NCBI GenBank assembly: GCA_018060905.1
Contig: JAGOVD010000029.1
Coordinates: 1-5,188, forward strand
DNA length: 5,188 bases
From: Minisyncoccota bacterium
GTDB lineage: Bacteria > Patescibacteriota > Minisyncoccia > Phycocordibacterales > UBA9973
Direction of reading: 5' to 3'
Under the pieces are notes generated by a model. That model was not told the DNA's origin. It did not search any database and saw nothing but the letters and a program-made list of their open reading frames with translations. Position numbers and translations under genes: made by a program. Shown piece after piece: positions 3,510 through 5,188 of the stretch. Numbering within the stretch: position 1 is the first letter of the stretch; each line of letters opens with the position of its first letter.

Positions 3510-5188
3510 TTAGCGATCTGGCGCAATGCCGTAATAATTATTCATGAATTGTACCATATCAAAGAAGGGGTCTCCAAGCGTCTGGATGGCATAGAGTTCT
3601 TCCTTTGGGTATACGTTGAACAGGTACAGCACATACCGAGGCTTTGATGCGGGGAAAAATCCGATGAGTGAGTGGAGGTTGCGATCAGTATAGTATCCTC
3701 CGCCATCGGTACGCGCGATCTGCGCTGTCCCCGTCTTTGCGGCAACACTATAGTGCCTGAGACCGCGATCGTACCCATCGTCGACAACTTGTACCAACAT
3801 GTTCGTGATCGCAGAGACGGTCTCGGGCTTCAGGACACGATCTCCCAATGGAAATGCGATGTCAGTACTCGTTCCGCTTGCTTCAATAATCTTTGAGGCA
3901 ACATGCGGCGTCACCATAGTACCCCCGTTAGCAAGCGTTGCAAATGCACGCACGATATTGATAGGACTCGTCGCAATACCCTGCCCAAACGATGCGGCAG
4001 CGTAGTTGATATCATTTGCGTCTTTCAAGCTACCAACCGAACCGTTCACCTCTCCAGGCAAATCAATCCCCGTCTTGTCACCAAGCTTGTACCGAGTAAC
4101 GAGATAATCCTTGAACACTGTTTTACCCATTTTCTGTTCGACAAATATCATACCGGTGTTCAATGACTGGTTCAGAACTTCCTGCATCGACACATTGGCA
4201 CCGCGTCCCTTTTTATCAAAGTTGTTGAGTGTTTTACCATCAATCGTCACAAACCCCTTGTCGGTATAGGTCGTCGTCGGAGTGATCGCACCGACATCAA
4301 GCGCTCCTGCCATGACGAGTGGTTTGACGATAGATCCCATCTCGTAGCGATGCTGAACAAACGGATTTGTATAGAGATTTGGATCTTTGACTGCGCCATA
4401 TTTGTTCAAATCAAACGTCGGGGCAGCCGCCATCGCAACGATACTACCAGTGTACGGATCCATAATGATACCTCCCACACTCTCACTACCCCACCGCTGT
4501 TGAATATCCGACACTGTTTGCTCAAGCTGAACTTGCACCGTCGGCTCAATCGTCGTCACGATATCCCCTGTTGTTGCAGTATTTTTAAAAACACTGGACT
4601 GCATGTTGGCAAAAATCTCAGCAAAAAAATTTACATAAAAGTTCTTTGCGTCACGCGAAAGAACATCGTTGTACTCTTCTTCGAGACCATAGCTCCCGAC
4701 GAGCGTATCTCCCTTGAACGACACAAATCCAATCGCCCGCGCCGCGAGACTCTCTCCGGGATAAAAGCGCCATTTTTCACGCACGAGACTGACGCCGGTG
4801 AGTTTGAGCTGAGTGATTGCCTGTGCTGCACTCTCGGGCACATGGTCGATGATTTCTTCGTACGGATCTTTCTTCTTTTCAGCCTTGAGGAAAAAAACCT
4901 CTCGATCGATCGGTATGACGGCATTGAGCGCCTCATAGGTGGCAGGTATATCCTTGATAAGGTTTGGCGTAATCGCAATGATAAAACCACTTGCCACAGT
5001 CGCCGCAGCTACCGTAGTGGCGTCTTTGCTCGTAAAATAAATATTGCCTCGATCAAAACTGTCAGATGAAGGCGTCACATACTGATGTTCCGCTCGTTCT
5101 TTGTACGAATGTCCGTTGAGTATCTGTAATGAAAAAAGTCTCCCAATCACCACGATGCCCAGCACAGCAACCGCAGCGATGATGATCC
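3510..5188 (-). CDS. penicillin-binding protein, FtsI/PBP2-type transpeptidase (5' end outside window)
   Basis: A class B penicillin-binding protein that cross-links peptidoglycan stem peptides outside the membrane. Numbering from the codon at 5165: an N-terminal membrane anchor continues past the window edge (seven more in-frame hydrophobic codons to 5186), so the GTG at 5165 is not the true start. Next comes the juxtamembrane R-L-F-S-L-Q-I-L...Y-x-x-x-A motif (9-25), the RGNI element (39-42) and a dimerisation region with YPGESLAARAIGFV (135-148) and GLEEEYNDVL (160-169). The transpeptidase domain (about 228-535) has all three catalytic motifs: S-x-x-K (Ser278-Ile-Val-Lys281), S-x-N (Ser334-Leu-Asn336) and KTGT (477-480), plus GQGIATSPI (394-402). 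There are no PASTA repeats. Whether it serves division (FtsI) or elongation (PBP2) cannot be told without its upstream neighbours. It is followed closely by the 221-aa membrane protein. Confidence 0.95.
   Translation of the reverse strand, partial: IIIAAVAVLGIVVIGRLFSLQILNGHSYKERAEHQYVTPSSDSFDRGNIYFTSKDATTVAAATVASGFIIAITPNLIKDIPATYEALNAVIPIDREVFFLKAEKKKDPYEEIIDHVPESAAQAITQLKLTGVSLVREKWRFYPGESLAARAIGFVSFKGDTLVGSYGLEEEYNDVLSRDAKNFYVNFFAEIFANMQSSVFKNTATTGDIVTTIEPTVQVQLEQTVSDIQQRWGSESVGGIIMDPYTGSIVAMAAAPTFDLNKYGAVKDPNLYTNPFVQHRYEMGSIVKPLVMAGALDVGAITPTTTYTDKGFVTIDGKTLNNFDKKGRGANVSMQEVLNQSLNTGMIFVEQKMGKTVFKDYLVTRYKLGDKTGIDLPGEVNGSVGSLKDANDINYAAASFGQGIATSPINIVRAFATLANGGTMVTPHVASKIIEASGTSTDIAFPLGDRVLKPETVSAITNMLVQVVDDGYDRGLRHYSVAAKTGTAQIARTDGGGYYTDRNLHSLIGFFPASKPRYVLYLFNVYPKEELYAIQTLGDPFFDMVQFMNNYYGIAPDR

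Noticed and set aside
4350..5069. 239-aa plus-strand open frame opposite the PBP gene
   Set aside because: It is antisense to a gene with all transpeptidase motifs, and its Arg/His/Cys-rich product is typical of a shadow frame.

Overview
The window looks like a piece of a bacterial chromosome from a streamlined lineage, most likely Candidatus Patescibacteria/CPR (Parcubacteria-like). This is an inference from three things: a compact penicillin-binding transpeptidase without PASTA repeats beside a small polytopic membrane protein, no clear Shine-Dalgarno sequences, and many small proteins I cannot assign to a family. UGA appears to act as a stop: the gene ending at 1593-1595 stops on TGA and an intrinsic terminator follows at once. 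That argues against the code-25 CPR lineages.

Right half (2839-5188, minus strand): a conserved cell-envelope unit. A penicillin-binding protein of the FtsI/PBP2 type runs in from beyond the right edge. Five bases after its stop comes a 221-residue multi-pass membrane protein.

Left half (1-2800): AT-richer, accessory-looking DNA with five small genes. Four form two adjacent divergent pairs: 441-995(-)/1077-1595(+) and 1813-2145(-)/2235-2507(+). A fifth small gene (2539-2790, minus) converges on the last. Hairpin terminators follow all five small genes, so each pair looks like a self-contained, insulated module. None of the five has a function I can name with confidence. One resembles small bestrophin-like/DUF4239 membrane proteins, and one has a helix pattern like an XRE-type DNA-binding protein.

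Most notable: both divergent pairs are driven from near-identical bidirectional promoters. Each has a palindromic TTGACAAAGTCAA core that gives back-to-back -35 boxes, with a -10 box exactly 17 bp away on each side (TAGAGT leftward, TAAGGT or TATGGT rightward). The promoter boxes are conserved between the two copies while the leftward spacer between them is completely different. The geometry also fixes the translation starts, because the longest ORF of each gene would begin inside the promoter.

The gene at 2790 has a similar TTGACT-N17-TAGTAT promoter, overlapped by a perfect 8+8 bp inverted repeat that looks like an operator. Positions 1-400 hold no convincing gene. They contain a 10-bp-periodic TTATCATT repeat at the left edge and a cluster of hairpins at 200-326 that could be a structured RNA or an intergenic repeat.
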